Below, piece after piece: positions 25,466-37,700 of a stretch of DNA of 64,000 nt (positions within the stretch are counted from its first letter, which is position 1; every line of letters begins with the position of its first letter). This DNA is from Ignelater luminosus (lineage: Eukaryota; Arthropoda; Insecta; Coleoptera; Elateridae), in contig VTPC01091309.1 in NCBI GenBank assembly GCA_011009095.1, positions 115,410 through 179,409 of the forward strand. Reading direction: 5' to 3'. The notes below the pieces were generated by a model. The model had not been told where the DNA came from. It did no database searches and saw nothing but the letters and a program-made list of their open reading frames with translations. The translations under genes and the position numbers were made by a program.

Positions 25466-25830
25466 TTTCTACTATTTGATCTGTCCACCTTCTGCGTAGC
25501 CTTCCCTCTCGTCTCTTTCTTCCGTATCTTTTCGCTTCTGATGTTCTCTTCACCAGTTTTGTTTGATCCATTCTAGTTATGTGTCCGAACCAGTTAAGTT
25601 TCTTTCTATTTATTTTCATTTCAATTGCAACTTAGAATATTTATTTGTCTTAATTGTGTTATTCATAATTCTGCCCATCTTTGTTTTTCCAGCAATTTTT
25701 CTCAGTTGTTTCATTTTAGCCGCATTTATCATCCTGTTTTGCTTTTTGTTGACCACCCATGTTTTGCTGGCGTATGTCAGTATCGGTACAGAAATTGTAT
25801 TATGGGTCAAACTCACAAAACGGGACAATC
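25466..25830 (-). mobile_element. RTE-like LINE fragment, C-terminal region
   Basis: Minus-strand piece of a different LINE: VPILTYASKTWVVNKKQ, NAAKMKQLRKIAGKTKMGRI, then after a frame break KLNWFGHITRMDQTKLVKR and EGRLRRRWTDQIVE. This is the region after the RT core. It stops exactly where the plus-strand LINE tail begins, so its own 3' end is missing. Its 5' truncation lies near 25830. Confidence 0.8.
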
Positions 25831-25983
25831 ACGCATCTAAATTATTTGTTCCTATAAAAGAAACTTTCTACATCAACTAAAACTATTTTTGGAATCTTAG
25901 AGGGGTTTTCTAACAGAATCTAAAACAAAAAGATGCAAAAAAAGCTTATAATATTTTAAAATTGAATATTGAATTCTGAAATT

Positions 25984-26605
25984 GTCATTTCGGTAACGCG
26001 TCCAAATCGTAACTTTTGAGATTAGCTGCAATTTTATGGACGCAAAGCATAATCTTATCACGTTTAAAAATTATTTCTTAATTCTTTGTAATATGTGCGA
26101 TGCTAAATAGCAATTTTATTCGACATCTTTTTACACACTGTTGTATTTGCAACCCGTAATAAGTTTTCTGTACCAGAAAACGTCATTTCGGTAACATACC
26201 ATTTAAGCAAGCCTACCTTATACATTTTGCCGCGAGGGGATCTAGTGTCGATGGTCAAAGATCGGCGGTTGTGTGTGCGTTCCCGGTAATAAAGTAAGTT
26301 TTTAAAAATATTTTTAATTTACCGGTGATAATTAAATACTCTGGCGAGAATCTTCGTGTATTCTTTTCACTCGTCAGTCCAGTAACGCATTTTTGTACTA
26401 GTCATATGCCCGTATTGCATAAATTGAGTATTTACTTAGAAAACAATACTGAAACAAAACATAACCTCAAATTTGCATAAAAATGCTCAGTAAATATCGG
26501 CTATGTGACCAGTTAAACCATTTCGTCATTTCGGTAACGTCATTCAGGTAACAATTTTTCAATTTAAAAAACGTTTCTGGAATGACGTTGGTGTTACCGA
26601 AATGA
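25984..26605 (+). repeat. Five copies of a CGTCATTTCGGTAAC motif
   Basis: Copies at 25984-25997 (first base absent), 26181-26195, 26524-26538 and 26538-26552 (CGTCATTCAGGTAAC, overlapping the previous one by a base), plus an inverted GTTACCGAAATGA at 26593-26605. All lie upstream of the orphan frame that starts at 26666. Clusters of short direct and inverted motifs upstream of a mobile gene are typical of subterminal transposase-binding sites. A regulatory array is the alternative. Confidence 0.75.
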
Positions 26606-26665
26606 TAGGTTTACATGGTTTCATAGTTTCTGCGATGGTCTATTTTCTTCATATTTCACAAGAAG

Positions 26666-27566
26666 ATGAATGAAAGTAAAATTTTTACACTGAAAGAAAA
26701 ACTTGAACTACATCGTGAGAAAGCTTACGCAAAGCGCGAAAAGGAGAAGAAAGAGAGACATGAAGCTAAGAGAAAATCTAATCCTAAAATAAAAATAAAG
26801 TTATTAAATGAAAATGATAGTAGATTTTCTACCGAGACTGAAACAGCTACAATGTTTGTAGATGTGAACAAAACTGAAAGTGAAGAAAAAGAAAGCAAGT
26901 ATCCTTTAAAATTAAATTTAAGACAGCACCGTTTTTCTTTGTCCGTAAGGATTTACCGCAGGGTGCTGAAATTATAAATCCTGAAAAGCACAAAGGTATA
27001 GCTGCCTTGGGCAAACAAAAAACCAGTAGTTGTTTAAATATGACAACTAATCAAAAAAATCTGGAGGAACCAGATCGTGCAAAGAAGGAGAAGAAAAGTG
27101 TACCTAAAAAGAAAAACAAACATGACATTCACCGTGAAGCAACTAGAAAAAGAGTACAAGCATTTAGAGCTAAAACGACAGAGGAACAGCGAGAAGAAAA
27201 AAGAAGGAAAGATAGAGAACGCTACAAAAGAAATAAAGAAGAAGGTAGGATAAGAAATTTAACATCACTTTCTAAGAAAGAACAAAAAATGCAAAGAAGG
27301 AAATGGAAGGAAGCTAGTTTAAAGTATCGAAGAACGAGAAAAAACGCTCAAGCTACCGATAGGTACCTTCGAGAAGATTTTCCTCCAACTACAGATGATG
27401 ATATGGATGCCGATATCGGTGGGCCTTTTGGACATAATTCAATATTACAAAATAGAACTAATAACCCTAAATGGGGATTAAAAAGCGTTTTGAACAAGAA
27501 TTATAATAAACAATCTGATAAAAGTGAAAACTGTAGTTCTTCAAGTTTCAATACAACATATCTAAC
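26666..27566 (+). pseudogene. Basic coiled-coil orphan protein, truncated
   Basis: The ATG at 26666 opens MNESKIFTLKEKLELHREKAYAKREKEKKERHE, a strongly charged coil. A frame change near 26935-26950 is needed to continue through RKDLPQGAEIINPEKHKG. The frame then runs through DIHREATRKRVQAFRAKTTEEQ, RRKDRERYKRNKEEGRIR, LSKKEQKMQRRKWKEASLKYRR and the acidic FPPTTDDDMDADIGG, then GLKSVLNKNYN. The block RERYxxxKxxGxI...LSxxExxxxRxKWxExSxxYRxxxK followed by PP(T/S) recalls many uncharacterised insect and Hydra proteins. I know no function. The open frame runs on to 27753, but beyond about 27570 it is antisense to a LINE, so the true protein is cut there. Lysine and arginine richness suggests nucleic-acid binding (inference). 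Confidence 0.6.
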
Positions 27567-27570
27567 GGCA

Positions 27571-30235
27571 GGTTGTTCTTCTTCCAGTTTCCCTTCTAGC
27601 ACTTTTTTTAGTCTGGCTTCAATTATTCTGGTGTATATTTTAAATATTACTAGGCATATGGGACTCTATAATTTTCGCAAAACGTTTTTTCTCTTTTCCT
27701 ATGTATTGGTATCAGAACTTTTCCTTCTCATTCCTCTGGTATTTTATTATTAGTGTTCCACGCATTCTTGAATATTTTCAGTAGCCATATTCGTCTTTGT
27801 TTCGCCATACATCATCGCTTGTTCTAGCTTTTCCATGGTTATTTCTTCTGTTAGTCTTTCATTTTCTGCTTCATCTTGATGTATCTGTACTTTTCTTTTT
27901 GCTTCTTGGTTCTATTCTCTTCCGAATTTAGTTTCATAGTGTTCCATGTCTCTAGTATCTCTCTGGTTTCTGTTTTTAGTTGTTTGTTTTTGTCTATCAG
28001 TTCTTCTATTTTTTTATTTCTGCCTCTAAGGTTTCGTATTTTATTCCAAAATTTCCTAATGTTAGTCTTATAGCTAATATCCAATTCTTCACCAAATTTC
28101 TTTCAGCTATCTTTCTTTGCTTCTCTTACTAATCTTTTCACCTCTTTCCTTTCTGATTTATCATGTTCTTCTTTAGTTTTGTTAAATTTCTTCCATGCTA
28201 TTTTTTCCATTTCACTGCTTCTTTTATGTATGTATTCTACCATCTTGTTCGTTTTTATTCGGTGTTTATTGTTGTTTTTCCGCATATTTGTTCAGCTGTC
28301 TCCATTACTACTTTTTTAAATGCTTCCCACCTGTCCGCCATGTTTCGCGTTTCTCTGCTTTCTTCAAGTTCTCAGGATCTTTTGTCTACTTCTTGTTGAT
28401 AACTGTTTTGTTACTTAACTTGTTAATTTTAATTTTCGTGTATCTTGTTTTGCTTCTCTGTTCTAATTTCTTTCAGCAAGTGTTCGCTGAATCTCGGAAT
28501 TGGGGTTTGTTTTGATATTCCTTATTTTGTGTTCCAATTCTTTTGTGAATACTCTGTAGTCTATGATGCTCTTCGCTCCCCTTCCTTCAGCGATATACGT
28601 GTATTTCTCATGTATAGGTCGATTCCAGAATGAATTTCCTATTAAAAGATCGTTTATTTTACAAAAAGTTATAATTTTCCTTCCATTTCTGTTTATAACT
28701 TCCTCTCTGTATATTTCCATGCCTCCTAGTCCATTATTTTCTTCTTTTCCTATTATGGTATTCCAGTCCCCCATCATTACTATATTCATATTTTCTTCTT
28801 TGATCTAGTCTAAGGTATCTTGCAGTTCGTTGTAGAATGTTTCCATTGTTGTCTCATCCGTACGTTCTGTTGGTGCATGTAGTTGTACTATGTGCCATTT
28901 TTCCTCTAATTCTAAATTAATATACATTAATCTTGATGAGACTGCCTTAAATTTAATGATTCTTGCTTCTAGTTTTTCTTTTATCATAATTACGACTTCT
29001 TGCTTTGCTCTTTGTCCCGTCTGTACTCCTGAGTTTATAGAGTATATTTTTTTTGTAATTGATGTTCTCCCATTTCTTGCATTCCATGTTCTTCCATCTC
29101 TTGTATTAGCTCGTGCTCTTTTCCTGCTATGGTCGTTAGGTTCCATATTCCAATTTTTATGTTTTCTAATTTTTCCTCCTCCCTTCCTTCTTATTTTTCC
29201 AATTATTTTCCATCTTGCTATTTTCTTTCGTTATTCTTCTCATTTCCGGGATCATTGCCTTGACTTTCTTTTCTTTATTATTTGCGTTTGATTTCTGTTC
29301 TAGTAGTTTTTTGGAGGTTGCGGTTTTTCTATTTCTTGTTTTTCTTTGTTCCACTTCCATAATACTCCATTTACTATCATCAGTTTATTATATTTAATTT
29401 TTACTTCATTTCTTTTAATTTCTTCTGTCTTTGCCAGCTGTCTTATTCACGCTTGTATTTTCAATTCTTCTTTTGTGAGGTCGTGGTTGATGTATAGCTA
29501 GTGTTCTTTTATTAGTTTTAGTTTATGTTTATTTTGTAGAATCAGATTTTTCTCTTGTTTATTTCCCAGTTTTGTCAAACAGGTTTTATCTCCTAGTTTA
29601 ATGGCTTGCTCGATGTTTCTAGTTCTTTTTCCATGAAGTTTATCATATTTTCTTTCAAAATTTCTGTGTCACTATTGATCGGTAAGCCCTGCAATATTAC
29701 ATTACTGGCTTTTTCTATTTTCTCTAACCTTTCCACTCTGGTTTTTGTATCTGATACCTCTTTTTCTAGTTCTTGTTTTTCTCTCCGTATTGTTTGGTTT
29801 TCTTTTTTAACTGTTTTCACCTCCCTTCTCAGTTCTCTCACTTCTTTTCTGTACTGCTTTTGTTCTTTTTTTACTTCTCTCATTTCGATCGACAATTTTG
29901 CTGTTTTCTCTGTTAGGTTTCTTATCATCATTATTAGTTTATTTAATTCCTCTTCTTGATTTTTATCTTTTGTTGGTGTTCTTTGAGTACGCCTACTTTT
30001 GCTAAAACCATAATATTTATCGTCGCCTTCCATTCCTCTCTTTTATTATCCTCGGAAGTGTAGTCGTCGCTATTCATTTTTATTAATTTATTGTTTTAAT
30101 TTAATACCAAATTGTTCTTACTATGGCTCTGTATCTCCAATCTATTTTTCTGCGGACAGTTTTTATCGGAGGTGATAGGGTAATCGCTCCGTTCAACATA
30201 TCGAAAACTATTAACCCTCTAAATAATGCTGTTTA
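27571..30235 (-). mobile_element. LINE, 3'-truncated within the RT domain
   Basis: Minus-strand non-LTR retrotransposon. From its 5' end: a T-rich leader at about 30050-30235, then a first coding part MEGDDKYYGFSKSRRTQRTP with a long coiled coil (RELRREVKTVKKENQTIRREKQELEKEV) and NVILQGLPINSDTEILKENM at 29593-30033. The endonuclease follows at 28463-29146 (LHAPTERTDETTMETFYNEL, MMGDWNTIIGKEENNGLGG). RT fingers are at about 27600-27850, ending ARLKKVLEGKLEEEQPA. The element stops there, exactly at the border with the orphan coiled-coil gene, so the RT palm and 3' end are missing. LINEs normally lose the 5' end, so a deletion or recombination must have removed the 3' half. Several breaks. Confidence 0.85.
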
Positions 30236-30548
30236 ATTCTACTTGAAATGGGTGTGTCCCTCTACTTACTGATTCCAATGGAAAGCAGCAGCTTTAGCCA
30301 AAAGGAGAATTCAAAAGCCTACAAATTCGTAGTAGATTTCTGAAGCAAATCGCGACAAATCCGCTGTAATTTAAATTTAAAATTTCATTTTTGATGCAAA
30401 AACCGACATATCCCTTCGTGTATTTGGTGCAGAGGTAGACATTTCCAGTGTACCAACGAGAACTCAGCATTGCACAATGAATTGTGTGCATTCTATAATA
30501 AAAATAATATTGTTTTGTTAATATTAACAACAATTTGCGACATATACC
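30236..30548. other. No recognisable gene
   Basis: Spacer between two LINEs. The open frame at 30294-30533 (-) has no recognisable family. Confidence 0.4.
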
Positions 30549-31935
30549 ATGGAAAAATTACATAATCCCGATCAATTGATCTACATTACACAATGTGATG
30601 GCAATAAGGCTAGAAAGAGATGTAAATTAGAAACTAAACGGGATATGCAGAAAGAGAAAAATATTTCTCAGATGAACCCAAAGCTGCTAGATATTGGAGT
30701 ACTATCTTTTAAGAAAGTAAGTATAGCAAAACTTTTAGAAAAACATTATGGAAAAGAATGGGGTATGGAAAACCCCTTAGTCTTTTTTAGAGACGCTTTC
30801 CAAACTGCTTTTGCTGTATTCTGTTCTATTCTATTCATAGTGCATCCAGACATCAGAAATAAAATAAAGAACTGGAAATTTATCAATGAAAGAATTATGT
30901 GTATTGAGTGGGATTGGGAAAGTCAGACGAATTTGTTGATTATAGTGCATGCCCCTACCGACGCGACGACGCGTTGGTTGCAAAAATCTGTTTTATGAAG
31001 AGCTTCAAACCGCAGTAGATGTAAGCGTTGGTGACATCTACATCATGAGGGACCTGAACGGGCAAGTGGGGAACGTTCTGAACCCTACTTGTACAGTCAT
31101 CGGAGGTTACGGCGAGCAAGAGAAAAATGATAATTGAGAGACATTGATAGTGTTTTGTGCGGTATTTGTTCTATTTTGAAGCCTGAGGAGCTAGTTTGTG
31201 GAAAGAGTAAAATAGAAGGAAAGAAGACTAAGACAACTCGTTGGTGGGCTGAAGCAGTGAAATGAAAAAAAGAAGCCTTGAAGTTATACATATCAGCTAT
31301 ACGTAGCAAACCGGGAGCTGTACAAAGCAAAAAGGAAAGAGTGCAAAATTAAGGTAGCGGAAGTTAAAGCTGTTGCATGAGACGAGTCTAGCCCGTTTCT
31401 GGAGGAGTCTTACAGGGACAACCAGAAGCTGTTTTTAAAGTAGTGATGAATATTAGGAAAGACAAAGAGTGCACTCTGAAAATGATTAGAAGTAAAGAAA
31501 GGCAGGACCATGAAGGCGAGGCAGAGAAAGGTGCGAAAGGACAAGAGACCAATGAGGAAGAAGGAGGCAGACATTACTTAGGGTGAACTGGTAGAGGCCA
31601 TTAGAAGGATGAAAATGTGTAAAATGTTGAAGTACATAAGCCTGACAGGTCTGCAGACTCTACTCAGGGTCCTTCGGTTGGTCTTCAGAACAAAAACAGG
31701 CAATAACAGTAGTACCAATTCACTAGAAAGGGGACAATCGAGATTGTGGCAACTCCCTTTTAAGTATGACTCCAGGATCTTAGAGGTGAGGCTACGAGCG
31801 GTTTTGGATACCAGGCTAGCAGACTGTCAGTACTGTTTTAGAGAGGGCAGAAGCACCCAGGACCTTATTTTCGTGGCGTTTATTGATTTAGAGAAGGCGT
31901 TTTATCGAGTGCCAAGGGATTGTCGTAGCAATAAT
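30549..31935 (+). mobile_element. LINE remnant, truncated at both ends
   Basis: Plus-strand RTE-like pieces. The endonuclease gives PKLLDIGVLSFKKVS, IVHPDIRNKIKNWKFINERIM and VHAPTDATTR, then after a frame change ELQTAVDVSVGDIYIMRDLNGQVGN (in relatives GDLN, here RDLN). Downstream are RT pieces: YDSRILEVRLRAVLD, DCQYCFREGRSTQDLIF and FIDLEKAFYRVPRD (motif A region) at 31740-31925. The sequence then leaves the LINE, so the catalytic ADD motif and the C-terminus are absent. Intervening residues are shortened and carry several stops. Confidence 0.75.
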
Positions 31936-32841
31936 TAATTATTATATTACAATCTAATAAAATGTAATTGTGTGCTTCAATAGAACCATGTAATTTCATT
32001 TACGGTTCTTTGGTAGCATACCGGAATGCTACCTACGTTACACAAGCAGAACAACAGTGGCAAGTCGGCGTACGGTCCGCTGAAAGCCATTGTGGTCTAT
32101 ATGCCTTAGCCCAACGTCAACCAACAGTGCAGTTGCTGAATAAAATTGAGATTTTTTTTAATAAAGTATTTTATTGCTTGCTTCTAGTTTCAATACGTTT
32201 TTGCCACTACGGTTAGGAATTTCTAGTCTAAAAAACTTCTTGATCGATATGTGTTGATAGTTTAATAATATTTTTGTGTAAGTAGTTGTTTTGATATAAA
32301 AGATTTTAAATACAGTAATATTGTTGATACTGTATTTTTTCTTAAACTTGCGTTTGTTTTGTGACCCTCCCTCGTAAGCTGACATTACTTAAATAAAACA
32401 CGTATCATCTGAAACTTGTTTATTTACCACAAATAGAGATTACAATCAGAATCTGATTAAATTAGAAACACAACAATGCGCATGAATATGTTATGAGTAA
32501 ATACTGCATCCATCAAAAGACGAATATAACAAGATAATATAAAGAAGTAACCACAAAAGCCACTTACGTTACGCAATAGTATATTATTCATTCATAAGTC
32601 CATACCAAAGATGTCTAGGCCAAACAGATTTTTATTCAAGTTGTGAATAAGGAACTATTTTTATAACTGTACAATATTGTGAACGTTTCTGTAGTGATTC
32701 TTAAGAAACAATAGAAAGTTATTGGCAAGTTTAATTTGCTAAAAGTAAAATCTTTTGCGTTTGAGTTCGTAAGAATCCGTTAGATTAGTTGTTATTCTAA
32801 TGTTAATTAATAATGGTAAAGCGATTCTCTCATAAATGTAT
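31936..32841. other. No recognisable gene
   Basis: AT-rich. A slightly GC-richer patch at 31985-32130 shows no assignable frame. Confidence 0.35.
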
Positions 32842-33030
32842 ACAGGGCGTCAACATTTCATTTAGAATTTATAATTTTTTCAAATTTTTGAAAACACGGA
32901 TATATCGATGGGTATTGCATTTTAAAGTTGAAACAATTTTCGACATTTTTGCACCTTTGCGGTCTAACGACATTTGCGCCCTCTACGTAAAGATTCTCGG
33001 GACTTTGAATGATAGTATTCAAAAGTAGAG
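32842..33030 (-). repeat. Possible short interspersed repeat
   Basis: Starts with TACAGGGCGTCAACATTTCA at 32842 and carries a block reading CGCCCTCTACGTAAAGATTC near 32975. I associate TACAGGGCGTC starts with insect MITE-like or SINE-tail repeats, but there is no second copy in this window to confirm it. It lies directly beside the R2-like LINE. Confidence 0.35.
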
Positions 33031-33034
33031 ATGT

Positions 33035-34736
33035 TGACGTTTAGGAAACCATTTTGGATCAAGTTGTTCCTATGAAAACTAGCAAAGATATCTTGATTTG
33101 AAAAACACTAATTTCTCGCAGAATTTCAAGTGTTCCCTTAATCTTGTTGAGCAGTTTAGATGAAGCATATTTTTTTGCCGAATTCGTGTCTCTTTCTATT
33201 AACACTAAATCATCTGCAAAACCAAGGATACTTAATGGCGTGTTATTATGATTAATTTTATAACCGTTTGAATTATTAATTTTCGATTTCTTGTGGCCTA
33301 GATCGATGTAAGTAAAGTAAATGTCTGTAAATTTAAAGTAATATATTGCAGCTTATCTGAAATTTCAGAGTATTGTAGGGTGAGTTTTAAGAGATCATGG
33401 ACCAATCGAGTCATAAGCTTTAGAAATATCTAAAAATACTAAAATGACATTTTCTTCGTTTTTCTTTACTTTTTGGATAATTTGGTTAATTATTTATGTT
33501 TGTATAGCAGCCTGGAATCTTCATAAAACCTCTTTGGTTGTCATTCATTAGAATAAAGTTTCTTAGTTGCTTGTTTACAATATTTTCTCTAAAGCGTCTT
33601 AGTAAAGAGCAAATAGCGATTGGTCTCCACTTTGCCATATCGTTCAGATCACCTCTTTTAAACATCAAAACAGTACTAGCATTTCTAAAGCAATTTGCAA
33701 CAAAATTATTTTTTATCATTAATGTAACGATATAACTTATTATATGTGGAACTTTGTTACTTTATTAACCTTAATAGCAAGCATAAGAATTTTTTTGGGT
33801 CAGGAGATGTGTTAGTTTTTATTTCTTTAATTGCTGCTAAATTTCTTCTTTTGTAATTTGTTCAGAGTAGTTATTGTTTGAAGAATTTCTCTGTAAAAGT
33901 TAGTTTTGCATTCAAATCTTTACTAAGATTTTCTTCGTTTATGTAGACTACGTGTTCAAAATGAAATAACCATTTATCTATTTCTTCATTTATAGCGGGG
34001 TCTAGTGATTTTGTACTATCTTTCTGAGAATGATGTGTCACTATCCTTTTGTCTTTGGATCTAATTTTGTAATACGTGTTTGAAATCGTTGTTATTATTT
34101 ACATATCTGGGCACAAAAAGGCATTTTGTGACATTTAACTCATCAAATTCAGTTTTTATGTTTTCTTTAGCTTTACCTTGGTTGCTATGAATTTTAAGTA
34201 CATGTTTATTACATTTATAGCAATTTCGCGCAGTGTGATTAGAATTTTGTTCGTTATAATTATACTTTCTTTCCTAATATTCCATGTGGTTTCCTATTTA
34301 AGGATTTTTTCAATGAAGTTTGATATAAATTTATATTTTTTTGTTATTTATCTTGACTTTTACATTTGTCCAGAAATTTTAAAGTTTTAGTAGAGGTTTA
34401 AAAATCTTTGTGAGAGATATCTCTTCCTGCTTTTTCAAAATTTATTGAGTGTCTAATTTATTACAGCGACTTCCTTAATCGTATTTTATCGCTATGCAAT
34501 TCTCGAAATTTTTGCTAAATTTAGATTGATTATTCGTGTTAGTTTTTTCAGGTATCTGTTTTTCTTAATTTGATACGTATAGGAAGATTTTCTAAAACCT
34601 TGTCTAACCTGTTATCCTCTGAAAATTTCGTGACTAAACAGTAAGATTCTTCTTTCAAAGAGTCTTTGAAAACTTGTTGTCTTCTGGATATTTTAGGGGC
34701 ACATTGCAATATTCTTCTTTAAGGGAATCTGATGAA
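33035..34736 (-). mobile_element. R2-like LINE fragment (RT core)
   Basis: Minus-strand RT of a different type from its neighbours. ITKEEI and AIKEIKTNTSPDP are followed by NCFRNASTVLMFKRGDLNDMAKWRPIAICSLLRR and NDNQRGFMKIPGCYTNI at 33486-33719. Then come ILVFLDISKAYDSIG (motif A) near 33440 and LSILGFADDLVLIERDTNS near 33200, where the catalytic ADD is retained. The KxGDxxDxxxWRPI, NQxGFMxxPG and FADD order is that of R2-clade RTs. Only the RT region is readable. Zinc fingers and a restriction-like endonuclease are not seen, and frames change at least three times. Upstream coding-like text (SSDSLKEEYCNVPLKYPEDNK) runs up to the border with the next LINE at 34737. Confidence 0.65.
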
Positions 34737-34748
34737 ATGACACTATTT

Positions 34749-37700
34749 TTCTAACTTTACTTAAACGTTGCGCCTACTTGCCGTCAAGCGTAAGGCTTGC
34801 TGCAGTTGATTTTAATTAGTTTTCCCCTTTTTTTACAATTTCCTTCCACTTCTTCCTGTCTGGCGTCTTTTGTCTTATCTCTGTCCATTTGATTTCCCTT
34901 TTCTTTAATAGCTTTTTGATTTGTTCTTTTCATATCTGCCTTGGTCTTGCCCTGCTCTTCCGTTTGGATAATTTGGCTTAATAAACTTTTTTTGCAATCG
35001 GGTCATTTTTCATTCTGAGCACATGTCCGAACGATCCTAGTTGTCTCTCTTCTATTATGTCTGTTATTGGTTTAATGTTTAATTGTTGCCTAATGGTTTC
35101 ATTTCTGATTTTGTCTATTCTTCTCTTGTTTGCTATCTGTCTTAAGAACCTCATTTCTATTGCATTTACTTTGCTTTTTGTTTAATTATTTAATACCCAG
35201 CTTTCTGCTTCGTATGTTATTATCGATATGGCTACTCTTTTATATACTTCTGTTTTAACCCTTTCTGGGACTTCTTTCTTAACTAAGACAGGTGATCTTA
35301 TCGCTTTAAAAAACCTGCCTCCTGCCTCTGTTTGTTCAATAATCTCTTCGTCTATTTTATTCTCTTGATTTGTTAATTTATACCTATCGATATGTTCCAA
35401 CTTTGTTCCTTTGACTTATATTTGGTGTTCCTGTTGTTCTCTTGCCATTATCATTGTTTTTGTTTTATTGACATTCTGCTTCATTCTTCTTCTTTCCATC
35501 TGTGAGATATAAATATCTAAGGCAGCTATTAGTACTATATCGTCTGCAAGTGCCATCTCGTATATTTCTATTGATTGCAGTTTCCTGTAGCCTACATAAT
35601 AATTGATGAGTCCATGTTTACATTCTTTTATCACATCGTCAAACACCAAATTAAATAGCAGTGGACTAAGGTTTCATCTTTGCCCGACTCTCTTTTTTGT
35701 TTGAAATATTTTCGAATTAGTATGTCTTACTCTTAGTAGGGAATTGCTTTCCTCATATAAGCTTCTAGCTGCTCTCACTAGTGTTTGATGTACTCCCTTT
35801 TTGTTTAGACTCTTCCAGATTTCTTCTCTCGTCAGCCTATCAAACGCTTTTTCCAGGTCAATGTAACATAAGTGTAACTCTTTATTGTTCCTTATCGTTC
35901 TCTCTCCCATTCGTCTTTTGTTCCTCTTTGTTTCCTGAATCCACATTGTGCTTCTTCTATTGTTTGTTTTGTTTGATCTCTTATTCTTTCGTTTAATATT
36001 CTTGGAACACTGAGTACTATTAGTCTACTGTAATTATTGCAATTACTGCTGTCTCCTTTTTTGTGTAATGGTAAAATTTATTCCTGTTTTCTAATCACTT
36101 GGTGCTTTACGTTCTTTTAACGCTTTATTAAATATTTGCTCTAAGGCTATTATCCCTGTTTGTACTGAATATTAGACGATTTCTGGTGTTATCTCATCTA
36201 TTCCAGGGGATTATCCTGATTTTATCTTCTCTATTAAGTCTTCTATTTCTTCGATCTGAATTACCGGTACTCTTTGGCTTTCTTCAAATCCCTTTATGCT
36301 CTTCCTTTCTTTTTCTTGAGCCTATATATTCGTCTGTTAACAGTTTTTAGAAGTATCGTTTCCACCTTTCCATGGTGTTTTCTTCTTTTTTAATTATTCT
36401 ACCTTTTTTATCCCTTATTTCTTGGCAAATGTAGTTCTTTTTATTCTTTATATTTTTCAAGATGCTATAGAATTGTTTTTGGTTTTCTTCATATGACTCT
36501 TTTAATCTATTTCCAAATGCTTCCCATGCTTCTTTCTTTACCTTTTTTATTTCGACGGTTACTTTTTTTCCTTGTCTGTTTATATTCTTTATAGTCTCTA
36601 TGATTTTTACTGCTTAGATAAATCTTCCATTTCGTTTTTTTTCTCTCACTATTTTCCTGATTTCGTCGTTCCACCATTCCATTCTTTTACCTCCATCTCC
36701 TTTAATTTTGATGGTTCCACATAATATCTTTGCTACTTCTTTAATCGTTTCCTTATATTTTTCCCAGTCTAGGCTTCCTTCGGTCAGTGTTTTATCCATT
36801 AGTTCTTCTTGGTATTTCGCTCTTGCTTCTGCATCTTTCAAATTGTTTTTTCCGTTACTTGTTCTTTCCATGTCTTTGGGTGTGTTTTCCTTTTGCACTT
36901 GTATTTTCGCTTGAAACATATAATGATCGATTCCGATTTCATAGCCTTTGTATATTCTTACATAATTTATTCTGTTACACAGTTTTCTATCTACCAGAAA
37001 ATAGTCTCTAATCAATTTTTCTTCTTTGCTTCTTCTTTCCCATGTAAACTTGTGGATTTTTTTAAGTCTAAACTTGGTGTTAGCGATTATCATTTGTTGG
37101 TTTTTGCATAGCTCATAGTTGGTTCTTTTCTTGTTGGTATTTTGCGTTGTTTCTCGTTCTTTTCTCATGTATTTTTCTATTTATTTATTGTTTCCCCCCA
37201 TCTGCCGTTGAGGTCTTCCATAACTATGTTTTCTCCGTCTATGTCGTCTATTACGTTTGTCAACTCTTCGTAAAAGGATTTTTTTTCGTCTTCATTGAGC
37301 CCGTAGGTTATTATTAAATTCCAATATTCTTGTTGGTTTTCTATTCGTACTTTAACAGTTCGGTCTTTTGTTTACATTCCTTATATCTCCTAGTGTGTTA
37401 CTTTTGTCGTTTTTTACTCCCGCGTTGGCTATCTTTGTTTCTCTTACCCCGTTCCAGATTAGCCAATAACATTTATGCATTCTTTTGATGCCATTTACCT
37501 TTCTTTTGATTTTTGTTATTCCCAGATAATCTATTTTTTCTTTTTCCATTTCTTCTAGTATTTCTTTTTCTTTGTCCTTTAAGACTTTTACATTAAATGT
37601 TGTCATGAACATTATCTTTATCTGTTGTTTGTGTACAGTCACTTTATGTTTCTCTGGTCTCTTTTCTTTTTTTCTTGCATCCTTGTTTGCTTCCTTTTCT

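Noticed and set aside
29606-29959. Plus-strand hydrophobic open frames across 16-38 kb (for example 29606-29959, 36809-37111)
   Set aside because: These are antisense shadows of A-rich minus-strand LINE coding regions.
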